A DNA stretch of 51,977 nt from contig JAIETK010000024.1 in NCBI GenBank assembly GCA_019745325.1, forward strand, positions 1-51,977. The letters run 5' to 3'. Shown here in pieces: positions 35,232 to 45,283 of this stretch; positions within the stretch are counted from its first letter, which is position 1; every line of letters begins with the position of its first letter. Under the pieces are notes generated by a model that had not been told where the DNA came from, did no database searches, and was given only the letters and a program-made list of their open reading frames with translations. This DNA is from Nitrosomonas sp. (GTDB lineage Bacteria > Pseudomonadota > Gammaproteobacteria > Burkholderiales > Nitrosomonadaceae). The translations under genes and the position numbers were made by a program.

Positions 35232-35903
35232 ATGCATACCGTTGGTAAATTCGTGCTCGGTTTAATGGGGCAATTGCGCGCTAAACCGGCTGCCGGCGAT
35301 TCAGCTATGTCAGTTTCCTTGCCGCTTCCCGAAAAGCAGGGTGGGCTGCCACTGATGGAAGCCTTGGCTATGCGCCACTCGTCGCGCGAATTTTCACCCG
35401 AACCGCTGCCGTTACCGTTGCTGTCGAATTTACTGTGGGCGGCGTACGGCATTAACCGCGAGGACGGCGGACGTACCGCGCCATCCGCGCTCAATGCGCA
35501 GGAAATCGATATTTTTGTGGCGCTCCCATCCGGCGCTTACCGCTACGATGCAGCGACTCACACACTCATACTCGTTGCTGCCAGCGACATAAGGAGCACC
35601 ACCGGTTATCAGGATTTCGTCGACGAAGCGCCGCTCGATTTGGTTTATGTCGCCGATTACATGCGCTTGAGCCGGGTACCGTTCAACCAGCGTGAATCGT
35701 ATGCTTCGGTAGCCGCCGGCGCCATCGCGCAAAACGTTTATCTGTTCGCTGCGAGTAACAACCTGGCAACCGTGCTGCGCGCTTGGATCGACCGCACGGC
35801 AATTGCCGAAGCGCTGGGGTTGACGCATGATCAGCAGGTATTGCTGTCGCAGACGGTGGGGTATACAAGTATTATTAAGAAAAACCAAGAGCATGGTGAT
35901 TAA
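35232..35903 (+). CDS. SagB/ThcOx-type nitroreductase-fold oxidoreductase
   Basis: A 223-residue flavin-dependent protein of the nitroreductase superfamily. MEALAMRHSSREFS (residues about 42-55) supplies the FMN-binding Arg and Ser, LLWAAYGINR continues it, and the late SVAAGAIAQNVYLFAAS and LSQTVGY match the C-terminal FMN-binding half. This form is called SagB/ThcOx after oxidases that make azoles in peptides, yet stand-alone members are common and need not be that. An exported leader is not obvious. GAGAAGGAG precedes the ATG. No YcaO or other SagC/D partner is nearby, so a peptide-modifying role is unlikely. Confidence 0.8.
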   Translation: MHTVGKFVLGLMGQLRAKPAAGDSAMSVSLPLPEKQGGLPLMEALAMRHSSREFSPEPLPLPLLSNLLWAAYGINREDGGRTAPSALNAQEIDIFVALPSGAYRYDAATHTLILVAASDIRSTTGYQDFVDEAPLDLVYVADYMRLSRVPFNQRESYASVAAGAIAQNVYLFAASNNLATVLRAWIDRTAIAEALGLTHDQQVLLSQTVGYTSIIKKNQEHGD

Positions 35904-35944
35904 TGACTGTCTTAGAATCATAAGATTCGTTGAGGAAAACTAAA

Positions 35945-36559
35945 ATGAGCCAGGTGAAACGAACAATGGAGCAGTTGTCGTACGGCTTGGAACAACCACG
36001 AGATTTGCTAGAGAAATTGAAGTGGGAAGCAGATAAGCTCGGTGAATCGCCTCATGCTTACGATGTGTTTAATTTCATTGTGACTGCGGCTGTACTCGCG
36101 GAATGGATTCAGCGGTATTATTCGTCAAACGCTATCATGGATCCTTTTGCAGCTCCTTCGAAAGATCGATGCAGTTGGTTGATACCCAGTGAGTCTGTGC
36201 ATTGGATAAGTGATACGAGCTGCCTTCCTAACCGCTATTTAGATATTCGCTATCACATCGAGAATGCATTGTCGATCTGCTCGCATATAGCCAATGCCAG
36301 TAAGCATTTTCATTGGAACGATAGGAGTAGTATTACTAGAATTGAAGAAGAGCCTCAGGTTAGTGATTGGTATCAATATTTTTTTACATCGACAGCGCCA
36401 GATATGTATGTTGAATTTAAAGGGGATTACTATGGATTACAGCAAATTAAAAGTATTTTGCTTCAATTCTACTCAAGTCTGATTAAGTATCTTGAAGACC
36501 TGGAGTCTGTCCAACAGAGTAATTTCAATGAAAATCCGCGAATGCCAGATCAACAATGA
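35945..36559 (+). CDS. HEPN-like helical protein of unknown function
   Basis: A 204-residue all-helical protein. FNFIVTAAVLAEWIQRYY and the late ICSHIANASKHFHW are the pattern (FNFxVTAxHLxxW... IANxxKH) of a widespread uncharacterised family often described as HEPN-like. The start at 35945 follows GAGGA at 35932-35936; the frame extends to TTG 35930. It lies 41 bp after the SagB-type gene and 37 bp before a nucleotidyltransferase gene on the same strand. HEPN and MNT proteins often pair as toxin-antitoxin systems, but this protein lacks the RxxxxxH motif of active HEPN nucleases that I can recognise. Confidence 0.55.
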   Translation: MSQVKRTMEQLSYGLEQPRDLLEKLKWEADKLGESPHAYDVFNFIVTAAVLAEWIQRYYSSNAIMDPFAAPSKDRCSWLIPSESVHWISDTSCLPNRYLDIRYHIENALSICSHIANASKHFHWNDRSSITRIEEEPQVSDWYQYFFTSTAPDMYVEFKGDYYGLQQIKSILLQFYSSLIKYLEDLESVQQSNFNENPRMPDQQ

Positions 36560-36596
36560 ATTGAAAAAATATTAACATCAACACTAGATTAAACGA

Positions 36597-36947
36597 ATGA
36601 TGACGCTCAATCTTGATAAATCCTACCGCCACACTTCCATGCCTAATATCCGGTTATCGGCCAAGGAAATCGAAATCATTCGTGCGACGGTGCATCGTTT
36701 GCTCGGCGATGAGGCGCGGATTCGTATCTTCGGTTCCCGGGCAAAGATGGATGAAAGGGGCGGGGATATTGATATTTTGATCGAAACAGAACAGATACTG
36801 ACCGATCGCGTTTCGGCCGCATGCCGATTGACCAGCCAACTGCAAATGCAGCTCGGCGATCGGAAGATCGATGTCATCATTGTCGATCCGGCAACGCCGG
36901 AACAGCCGATTCACCAAATTGCACGCCAAACCGGCGTGATGTTATGA
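36597..36947 (+). CDS. Minimal nucleotidyltransferase (MNT)
   Basis: A 116-residue protein with the polymerase-beta-like nucleotidyltransferase core: GSR at 46-48, then D57 and D59 in GGDIDILIE, and a third Asp at about 92 (RKIDVIIVD). All three catalytic Asp are present. MntA proteins of this size AMPylate a HEPN-type toxin and act as antitoxins. No Shine-Dalgarno is clear at ATG 36597; another in-frame ATG is at 36639. The stop overlaps the next ORF as ATGA, a typical coupling signal. Confidence 0.8.
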   Translation: MMTLNLDKSYRHTSMPNIRLSAKEIEIIRATVHRLLGDEARIRIFGSRAKMDERGGDIDILIETEQILTDRVSAACRLTSQLQMQLGDRKIDVIIVDPATPEQPIHQIARQTGVML

Positions 36948-37138
36948 CAGCCGATACACTCAAAATCGAATCGATCCGATTGCTGGCATTACTGAAAATC
37001 GTCCGGCTTTCCGGGGGAATTATCTGGGCCCGGCATTGGCAGGTGATTGAATCGAGCGCACGCAGCCTGATTCGCCGCGCAGTTCCATGCAACGTTAACC
37101 GATTAACCCCGAAAGGGTGGCAGCGGCAAACCGGATGA
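36944..37138 (+). CDS. Small ORF coupled to the nucleotidyltransferase
   Basis: A 64-residue ORF whose ATG overlaps the nucleotidyltransferase stop (ATGA at 36944-36947). It reads MTADTLKIESIRLLALLKIVRL at the start, in two helical pieces, and ends with a basic Arg/Gln-rich tail. It is the position where a HEPN toxin usually sits, but it is far shorter than the 110-140 residues of such toxins and I see no RxxxxxH. It may be a truncated partner or a small novel one. Confidence 0.45.
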   Translation: MTADTLKIESIRLLALLKIVRLSGGIIWARHWQVIESSARSLIRRAVPCNVNRLTPKGWQRQTG

Positions 37139-37157
37139 CGTGACCGGAGACAAAATA

Positions 37158-37496
37158 CTAGGACTGGTTCAGGTTACGATGCTCAACCATCTCCAACCCG
37201 CCTCCGCACTTCCAGCACAGTTGAAAATTCGCCGGGTTGTCTTCGCCGCAGGATGGACATTGCACGTTGCCGGTGGCGACCGGGGTGTTTTCGTAGGTAT
37301 CGATGATGCGTTTGGCGCGCTCGAAATCGTCTTCTCGGATAATCCAGATTTCCGGGTAGGCGTGGGTGAACGGGATTTCGCCGGCGACGCCTTGGGCGTG
37401 CTGGTTAAATATTTTCGCCGGGATATAGGCGTGTTCGAGCAGATCCAGTACTATCTGCGCTTCCATCAAATTGCTGGCGGAGTAGATTTTTTTCAT
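37158..37496 (-). CDS. DUF2007 protein with a C-terminal zinc ribbon
   Basis: A 112-residue protein. Residues 1-70 form the DUF2007 domain (MKKIYSASNLMEAQIVLDLL, then a PEIWI strand), once described as a PII-like signal-transducing fold. Residues 79-96 carry two Cys pairs, CPSC and CWKC, a zinc ribbon. Function unknown; it is a common single gene in proteobacteria. It lies convergent with the nucleotidyltransferase cassette and divergent from rdgC. Confidence 0.82.
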   Translation of the reverse strand: MKKIYSASNLMEAQIVLDLLEHAYIPAKIFNQHAQGVAGEIPFTHAYPEIWIIREDDFERAKRIIDTYENTPVATGNVQCPSCGEDNPANFQLCWKCGGGLEMVEHRNLNQS

Positions 37497-37542
37497 GCCG
37501 AAGCGAATTAAAAAAACATCAAACGGTTAGTCGAGCAAAATT

Positions 37543-38430
37543 ATGTGGTTCAGAAACTTACAAGCTTATCGTATCACCAGCGGCAATATAACATTGAATA
37601 GCCTGGAAGAGGCATTGGCGAAACATGCGTTGCAGCCTTGCACGCAAATGGAGCAGCAAAGCCGCGGCTGGCTGCCGCCGCGCGACGAGCAGGATAATTT
37701 CGTGCACGCATTCGGTCAACAGTGGCTGATCGCGTTTGCGGCCGATAAAAAATTGCTGCCGGCGTCGGTGGTCAATCAGCATGCCCAGGAACGGCTGGCG
37801 AAAATCGCCGAGATGCAAGGCTACAAGCCGGGTAAGAAGCAAGTCCGCGACATCAAGGAAGCGACGTTGATCGAGTTGCTGCCGCGCGCGTTTTCGCAAC
37901 GGCAAAAGACTTATGCGTGGATCGACGCGGTTCAAAACCGGTTGATCATCGATACCGGCAGCGCCAACAAGGCGGAAGAATTCGTCGAATGCTTGATCAA
38001 ATCGGTGCACGGGCTGACGCTGGCGCCGCTGGAGACGAAAATTTCACCGTCGACGATGATGACGCGCTGGTTGTCCGGCGACGATTTGTCGACGGCGTTC
38101 ACTATCGATCGCGATTGCGAGCTGCAGGGCATGACCGATGAGAAGGAGATCATCAAGTATTCGCATCATAGCCTGGACGCGGAAGAGACCGGGCGGCATA
38201 TCCGCGCGGGCAAGAAAGTGATCAAGCTGGCGATGACGTGGGACAGCAAAATTTCGTTTGTGCTGCACGACAATCTGCAACTGCGGCGGATCGCGCCGCA
38301 GGATATTCTGAAGGAATCCGCCGAAAGCTCGGAGGAGCTGTTCATCAGCGATTTCGCCATCATGACCGGCGAATTGAGTCAACTGATCAATGAGCTGGTT
38401 GAGGCGTTGGGCGGCGAGGATCGCGATTAA
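37543..38430 (+). CDS. rdgC: Recombination-associated protein RdgC
   Basis: A 295-residue protein close to the usual 300 of RdgC, a ring-shaped dimer that binds double-stranded DNA and limits RecA activity. It opens MWFRNLQAYRIT, has the family's GWLPPR stretch (about 41-46) and later motifs such as DAVQNRLIIDTGSANKAEE and WDSKISFVLHDN, all typical. It is the only gene on this strand until the iron block. No operon partner. Confidence 0.93.
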   Translation: MWFRNLQAYRITSGNITLNSLEEALAKHALQPCTQMEQQSRGWLPPRDEQDNFVHAFGQQWLIAFAADKKLLPASVVNQHAQERLAKIAEMQGYKPGKKQVRDIKEATLIELLPRAFSQRQKTYAWIDAVQNRLIIDTGSANKAEEFVECLIKSVHGLTLAPLETKISPSTMMTRWLSGDDLSTAFTIDRDCELQGMTDEKEIIKYSHHSLDAEETGRHIRAGKKVIKLAMTWDSKISFVLHDNLQLRRIAPQDILKESAESSEELFISDFAIMTGELSQLINELVEALGGEDRD

Positions 38431-38511
38431 GGAAGAGTAATGCGTCATTGCTTGCACAAGCCAAGCGATCTGCTGCGCTAGCTGGTGCTCGAAATTCGCT
38501 TGCCGTCCTAA

Positions 38512-39171
38512 TCAACGATGATTGCGATCCTTGATGCCGGACAACACGCCGCTGGCAAACTTGCCGACGAATTCTGCGGTTTTTTGCGCCAGAGTGACGC
38601 CAGTTTCCAGTTGCGCGTGGCCGACGGCGGCAACCTGCTGCGCCAGAGTCGCCAAGGTTTCTTTTAACTGGAAACCGACTGCCGTGCCGTTATTGCGCGC
38701 GTGCTGGCCGAGATCGTGCAGGATGTCGGCGATCAAGCCTTGCGCCGTCGATGCGGTGTGGTGCAGGGTATCGAGAAACAGATTTTCCAACCCTTCCAGA
38801 TCCGAGCGCGTGCGCGTCAGCTCGGTGTCCGAATATTTGCGTGCTTGCCCGGCGGCTTCTTCGATTGCCAGTTTGGACGCTTGCGCAAAACCGGCCAATG
38901 CGGTGTCGAGTCCGGCGATGGCGGCGGTGATTTGAGTTTTTGCCGCTTGCGCTTGATTGGCAGTGTGCAGCAAATGCTGCGTGGCGCCGTCGTGCACGCC
39001 TTGCATCACCGCCGTGATAATGCGCCGCAGTGAGTCAGGATCAACGTGGCGGGCATGCATCGCTTTCAGAGTCAAACGATGTACAGTTTCCTGAACATGT
39101 TCACCGCTGGCGAGCGCTTCGCGGACATCGGCGGCCAGCGTTTCGATATCGGTAGTAGAGTCATGGTGCAT
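38512..39171 (-). CDS. Helical protein of unknown function
   Basis: A 219-residue protein that looks nearly all alpha-helical with long amphipathic stretches rich in Ala, Gln and His (AAKTQITAAIAGLDTALAGFAQAS), resembling phasins or apolipoprotein-like helices. There is no signal peptide and no motif I can name. AGAGGACC precedes the ATG. It lies just downstream of serS on the same strand, with 39 bp between. Confidence 0.6.
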   Translation of the reverse strand: MHHDSTTDIETLAADVREALASGEHVQETVHRLTLKAMHARHVDPDSLRRIITAVMQGVHDGATQHLLHTANQAQAAKTQITAAIAGLDTALAGFAQASKLAIEEAAGQARKYSDTELTRTRSDLEGLENLFLDTLHHTASTAQGLIADILHDLGQHARNNGTAVGFQLKETLATLAQQVAAVGHAQLETGVTLAQKTAEFVGKFASGVLSGIKDRNHR

Positions 39172-39210
39172 CGTGATAGGTCCTCTTACGGTGAAAAATG
39201 GGTATGAGGC

Positions 39211-40551
<1,341 letters not shown>

Positions 40552-41886
40552 TTATATTTTATGCTTGGCTTGCTCATCCAGGCTGTGCAAATAAGCCAGT
40601 TTTTCCCGGATTTTTTGCTCCAGACCGTAAGCGGTGGGTTGGTAAAAGCTGACTTCGGGCATATCGTCCGGAAAATAATTTTCGCCGGCGGCGTAGGCAC
40701 CCGGACAGTCGTGTGCATAGCGGTAGGCTTTGCCGTAGCCGATGTCTTTCATCAGCTTGGTCGGTGCATTGCGTAAATGCAGCGGCACGTTGCGCGATTT
40801 GTCGCGGGCGATGAAAGCGCGTGCCTGATTGTATGCCAGGTAAGCGGCGTTGCTTTTCGGCGCGCTGGCCAGATACAGCGCCGCTTGCGCCAAAGCCAAC
40901 TCGCCTTCGGGGCTGCCGAGCCGTTCGAAGGTTTCGCAGGCGTCGAGCGCCAGGCGCAACGCGCGCGGATCGGCTAGGCCGATGTCCTCGACCGCCATGC
41001 GGATCAAGCGGCGTCCGATATAGAGCGGATCGGCGCCGCCGTCGAGCATGCGGCACAACCAGTATAATGCGGCATCCGGTGACGAGCCGCGCACCGATTT
41101 GTGCAATGCGGAAATCTGATCGTAAAGCGCGTCGCCGCCTTTGTCGAACGCGCGAGTATTGCGCGATAACGCATTGATGACTAAATCCTCGCTGATCTGC
41201 GTGACTGCTTCGGTGGTTGCCGCGGTTTGAATCTGTTCCAGCAGATTGAGCAAACGCCGGGCGTCGCCGTCGGCAAATTCGATCAATAGCCGCCGGGCAT
41301 CCGCTGAAAATTGCAACTGCGGCATCGCAAGCTTGTGCGCACGATCGAACAGTTGCGCCAGTTCCTGCCCGGACAACGCGGTCAAAATGTACACCTGCGC
41401 GCGCGACAGCAGCGCATGATTGACTTCGAACGACGGGTTTTCGGTAGTGGCGCCGACAAAGGTGATCAATCCTTGCTCGACATAGGGTAAGAAAGCGTCC
41501 TGTTGCGATTTGTTGAAGCGGTGCACTTCGTCGACGAACAAAATGGTATGGCGGCCGCTTTGCTGCAGCGTGAACTGCGCTTGCTCGACGGCGTTGCGGA
41601 TATCCTTGGTGCCGGACAGCACTGCGGAAAGTGCGATGAATTCGCATTGGAATTCGGTCGACATCAGCCGCGCCAGCGTGGTTTTGCCGGTTCCCGGCGG
41701 TCCCCACAAGATCATCGAATGCGGTTTGCCGGCCTCGAACGCCAGCCGCAACGGTTTTCCCGCGCTTAACAAGTGTTCCTGGCCGATGACATCGCTTAAA
41801 TGTTTAGGACGCAATTGCTCCGCGAGCGGTGCCTGGGGTGCGTGACTGGCAAACAGATCCGGATCACTCGCTGATGACATCGGCAT
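40552..41886 (-). CDS. rarA: Replication-associated recombination protein A
   Basis: A 444-residue AAA+ ATPase (RarA/MgsA, WRNIP1-like) acting at stalled replication forks. It has Walker A GPPGTGKTT (about residues 62-70), Walker B ILFVDEVHRF, sensor 1 FVGATTENPSFE, and a C-terminal MgsA domain with YGKAYRYAHDCPGAY. Length is normal. The start at ATG 41886 has no clear ribosome site and lies inside the end of lolA with 23 bp of overlap, so translation is probably coupled to lolA. Confidence 0.95.
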   Translation of the reverse strand: MPMSSASDPDLFASHAPQAPLAEQLRPKHLSDVIGQEHLLSAGKPLRLAFEAGKPHSMILWGPPGTGKTTLARLMSTEFQCEFIALSAVLSGTKDIRNAVEQAQFTLQQSGRHTILFVDEVHRFNKSQQDAFLPYVEQGLITFVGATTENPSFEVNHALLSRAQVYILTALSGQELAQLFDRAHKLAMPQLQFSADARRLLIEFADGDARRLLNLLEQIQTAATTEAVTQISEDLVINALSRNTRAFDKGGDALYDQISALHKSVRGSSPDAALYWLCRMLDGGADPLYIGRRLIRMAVEDIGLADPRALRLALDACETFERLGSPEGELALAQAALYLASAPKSNAAYLAYNQARAFIARDKSRNVPLHLRNAPTKLMKDIGYGKAYRYAHDCPGAYAAGENYFPDDMPEVSFYQPTAYGLEQKIREKLAYLHSLDEQAKHKI

Positions 41887-42490
41887 TGTCGGGCGGGACG
41901 AATTTGAACAAGTCGGCGGATAGTGTAGGATTCTTGTTCCAACCGGAAAACGACAGCAAGGTGGTTTGGCCGAAATTATCCCGCAATGCCATGATTTTTA
42001 ACTCGCCATCCCGGGAGAATGCCATTTGTATGAATTCAAACGCGCTTTCTTTGCTCTTCGGAGTCGCTTCGAGCCATTCCAGATCGTTCTGCACACCCAG
42101 CTCGACCAGCTCAAAATTTTCCTCGATGGTGCTGCTGCCGGCCAGCAGCGCCGCCGGACTGCTGCCGATCGCGATATTAAATTGCCTTATGGTGACTTGA
42201 TTGAGATCGGGATCGTAAAACCAGACTTGCGTGCCGTCGCCGACGATCATTTGCTCGTAGGGTTTTTCATAGACCCAACGGAATTTTTCCGGGCGTTCGA
42301 ATTGCATCGTACCCTTGGATTCCTGGATGGCGCGGGCGCTTTGATCATAGAGTGTTTGGGAAAAATCGGCGCGGACAGTGCGGGTTTCCCGGATGAATGT
42401 TTTCAAGCTTTCGATTGCGGTTGCTTCCGCAAAAACAGGCAACAAGCAGCCCAGCAGAAGCAGTAAAACGGAACAACGTGAACGGGCCAT
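41864..42490 (-). CDS. lolA: Outer-membrane lipoprotein carrier protein LolA
   Basis: A 208-residue periplasmic chaperone that takes lipoproteins from the LolCDE complex to LolB. It has a signal peptide (MARSRCSVLLLLLGCLLPVFA), then the LolA domain opening AIESLKTFIRETRTVRADFSQT, and PEKFRWVYEKPYEQMIVGDG. The start at 42490 follows AGGA; the frame reaches 42541 upstream. It lies just after ftsK and overlaps rarA, the standard ftsK-lolA-rarA-serS order of many proteobacteria. Confidence 0.94.
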   Translation of the reverse strand: MARSRCSVLLLLLGCLLPVFAEATAIESLKTFIRETRTVRADFSQTLYDQSARAIQESKGTMQFERPEKFRWVYEKPYEQMIVGDGTQVWFYDPDLNQVTIRQFNIAIGSSPAALLAGSSTIEENFELVELGVQNDLEWLEATPKSKESAFEFIQMAFSRDGELKIMALRDNFGQTTLLSFSGWNKNPTLSADLFKFVPPDNADVISE

Positions 42491-42543
42491 AATGTTCCTA
42501 ATATGAAATGATGGTAAAAAGACTGGCATCGGAATGCGCATGA

Positions 42544-44844
42544 TTATTCCTTGCGCGACGGCGCCAGAACTTCGCGATTGCCGTTGCTTTGCATCGCGGA
42601 AACCAGCCCGGCGCGTTCCATGTCTTCGATCAAGCGCGCCGCGCGATTATAGCCGATGCGCAGGTTCCTTTGCACCAGCGAGATCGAAGCGCGGCGGGTT
42701 TTGACGACGATGGCGACGGCTTCGTCATACAACGGATCGGATTCACCGTTGGGCGGTTTTTTCAGGTCGGTTGCGCCATTGGCGTCGCTTTCTTCGTCAC
42801 TGGATTGAAGGATTTCTTCGATGTAATCCGGTTCGCCGTGTTCTTTCAGATATTCGACCACTTTATGCACTTCGTGATCGGCGACAAACGCGCCGTGCAC
42901 GCGTTGCGGATAACCGCTACCGGGCGGCAGGTACAACATGTCGCCTTGACCGAGCAGCGCTTCCGCGCCCATTTGATCGAGAATGGTGCGTGAATCGATT
43001 TTGCTCGACACCTGGAACGCAACCCGCGTCGGGATATTGGCTTTGATCAAACCGGTGATGACATCGACCGAAGGCCGTTGCGTGGCAAGCAGCAGGTGAA
43101 TGCCGGAGGCGCGGGCTTTCTGCGCCAGACGGGCGATCAGTTGCTCGACTTTTTTGCCGGCGACCATCATCAGATCGGCCAATTCGTCGATGACTACCAC
43201 GATCAGCGGCAATTCTTGCAAGTATTCCGGTTCTTGTTCCGGCGGCAGCAGCGGATTGACCACCGGTTCCTCGGTTTTGGCGGCGTCGCGGATTTTCTGG
43301 TTGTAACCCGCGAGATTACGCACGCCTAAGGCCGACATCAGTTTGTAGCGGCGTTCCATTTCGTTGACGCACCAACGCAAGGCGTTGGCGGCTTCGCGCA
43401 TGTCGGTGACGACCGGTGTCAGCAAATGCGGAATGCCTTCGTAGACGGATAATTCCAGCATTTTCGGATCGATCAGGATCAAGCGGGTTTGTTCCGGCGT
43501 GGCTTTGTAAACGAGACTCAGGATCACCGCATTGATGGCGACCGATTTGCCGGAGCCGGTGGTGCCCGCGACTAGCGCGTGCGGCATTTTCGCTAGATCG
43601 GAGACGATCGGGCGGCCGCTGATGTCTTTACCCAGCGCGATGGTTAAGGGCGATGCCGAATCGGCATACACTTGCGAGCCCAAAATTTCCTGCAGCCGCA
43701 CGATTTCGCGCTTGGGATTGGGAATTTCTAGACCCATGCTGGTTTTGCCGGGAATGGTTTCAACCACGCGAATGCTGGCGACGGATAATGCGCGCGCCAG
43801 ATCCTTCACCAGATTGATGACTTGATTGCCTTTGACGCCGACTGCCGGTTCGATTTCATAGCGGGTAATGACCGGCCCTGGGAAGGCCGCGACGACTTTG
43901 ACATCGACACCGAACTCCTTGAGTTTGCGTTCGATCAGGCGTGAGGTGAATTCCAGTGTTTCCTTGGATAACACTTCAAAGTTTTTTTCCGGTTCATCCA
44001 GCAGATGCAACGGCGGCAACGGTGAATCAGGTAGATCGGAGAACAGAGACGGTTGCTTCTCCTTGACGATGCGTTGCGACTTGACGATGGTGGCGGCTGG
44101 CGGTTCGATATGCAGATGCGGGATGTTTTCAATGCGTTTTTTTTCAGTTTCCACGGCTTTCTCGCGCACATGCGCGGCGATGACACCGATGAATTTGTCT
44201 TGCCGGGTTTCCCAAGTGTGTTTGAGCAGAATGAGCAAATCCTCAACGCTTTCACCGATTTTTTCCACGAAACGCACCCAGGATAAACCGGTAAATTGGC
44301 TGAAGCCGACGGCAATCAGAATCAATAACGTCAGCGTTGCACCGGTAAAACCCAGAATTTGCGACAGATAATGGCTGATGGTGTTGCCCAGCATGCCGCC
44401 GGGCAGGAGTGGTAATGACAGATTGAGCGAATAAAATCGTAACGATTCCAGTCCGCTGCTGGCGGTCAGCAGCAGAAAAAAACCGCCGACCGACAGCAGC
44501 ATCGAATGGCGATCAAAAATTCCGGCGGTATCGATGCGGCGATAGCTCCAGGCGATCGCCGATAAAAAGAAAGCGACCCACCACCAGGCCGATGCGCCGA
44601 ATAAAAACAATAATAAATCCGCCAGCCAGGCGCCGGCATAGCCGCCGGCATTTTGTATTTGGTCGGTTTCGCCGCTATGCGACCAGCCGGCATCACCCCG
44701 GTCGTAGCTGATGAATATCATGACCAGATAGAGCGCTGCGCCCATTAATATCAGCAAGCCGGATTCGCGCAGTAACCGGACGACTCTGGGTGAAAAATTG
44801 CGGCCGGTTGATTTCTTGGCCATTGGTTTGTTCAATAAACTCAT
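42544..44844 (-). CDS. ftsK: DNA translocase FtsK
   Basis: A 766-residue protein, on the short side for FtsK. Residues about 25-200 have four or five membrane helices that would anchor it at the division septum; the linker is short (about 200-290). The motor domain has Walker [10 protein letters not shown] (about 425-433), Walker B region [11 protein letters not shown] and [12 protein letters not shown]. The gamma winged helix (about 695-760, [26 protein letters not shown]) would recognise KOPS. It drives chromosome dimer resolution and septal segregation. It is the first gene of ftsK-lolA-rarA-serS. Confidence 0.95.
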   Translation of the reverse strand: MSLLNKPMAKKSTGRNFSPRVVRLLRESGLLILMGAALYLVMIFISYDRGDAGWSHSGETDQIQNAGGYAGAWLADLLLFLFGASAWWWVAFFLSAIAWSYRRIDTAGIFDRHSMLLSVGGFFLLLTASSGLESLRFYSLNLSLPLLPGGMLGNTISHYLSQILGFTGATLTLLILIAVGFSQFTGLSWVRFVEKIGESVEDLLILLKHTWETRQDKFIGVIAAHVREKAVETEKKRIENIPHLHIEPPAATIVKSQRIVKEKQPSLFSDLPDSPLPPLHLLDEPEKNFEVLSKETLEFTSRLIERKLKEFGVDVKVVAAFPGPVITRYEIEPAVGVKGNQVINLVKDLARALSVASIRVVETIPGKTSMGLEIPNPKREIVRLQEILGSQVYADSASPLTIALGKDISGRPIVSDLAKMPHALVAGTTGSGKSVAINAVILSLVYKATPEQTRLILIDPKMLELSVYEGIPHLLTPVVTDMREAANALRWCVNEMERRYKLMSALGVRNLAGYNQKIRDAAKTEEPVVNPLLPPEQEPEYLQELPLIVVVIDELADLMMVAGKKVEQLIARLAQKARASGIHLLLATQRPSVDVITGLIKANIPTRVAFQVSSKIDSRTILDQMGAEALLGQGDMLYLPPGSGYPQRVHGAFVADHEVHKVVEYLKEHGEPDYIEEILQSSDEESDANGATDLKKPPNGESDPLYDEAVAIVVKTRRASISLVQRNLRIGYNRAARLIEDMERAGLVSAMQSNGNREVLAPSRKE

Positions 44845-44962
44845 GAGTAGCTCAGCAGCAATGCGGTGTCTGATTGATACACCGGATTATATAAGAGAAT
44901 TTGAAGAAACCCTGAATAAGTGTTGTTTCGAGCAAAAGCGAGAAATCTATTGTATTGATTAT

Positions 44963-45111
44963 TAGGGAAACACTGATTAATTGACTGCGCGAGCGAATCG
45001 TATCAATGCGCGGTACTCGCATCCTCGCCTATCTTGTTGATAGGTTTCGGTTGCTACGTTCCGTGCGCCTCGCGCTTCATCTCGTTCGCCGAATTAATCA
45101 GTATTTCCTTA
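44963..45111. mobile_element. MITE-like element, 149 bp with about 20-bp terminal inverted repeats
   Basis: The left end TAGGGAAACACTGATTAATT (44963-44982) and the right end (45092-45111), read on the other strand, agree at 18 of 20 bases. The 109 bases between carry no ORF but several short self-complementary stretches. Size and ends suit a nonautonomous miniature element or an intergenic repeat. I saw only one copy in this window. Confidence 0.5.
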
Positions 45112-45283
45112 GAGATTCCTCACCGCATTCGAAATGACAAATGCGGGTGATTCGGCGATAGATTAATTCGACGGCAACGCGCATCGTTCGCAACAACCGG
45201 AACATAGCGATCGGATAGAGGGAGAAGAACGGGCTTTGCGCAACGCAGCGGTTTGCACGTGCTCTGAATGTATCTGCGCTTCC

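Noticed and set aside
40574..41707. 377-residue alternative frame within rarA
   Set aside because: It is Arg-rich with no motif, and the rarA frame has complete AAA+ motifs.
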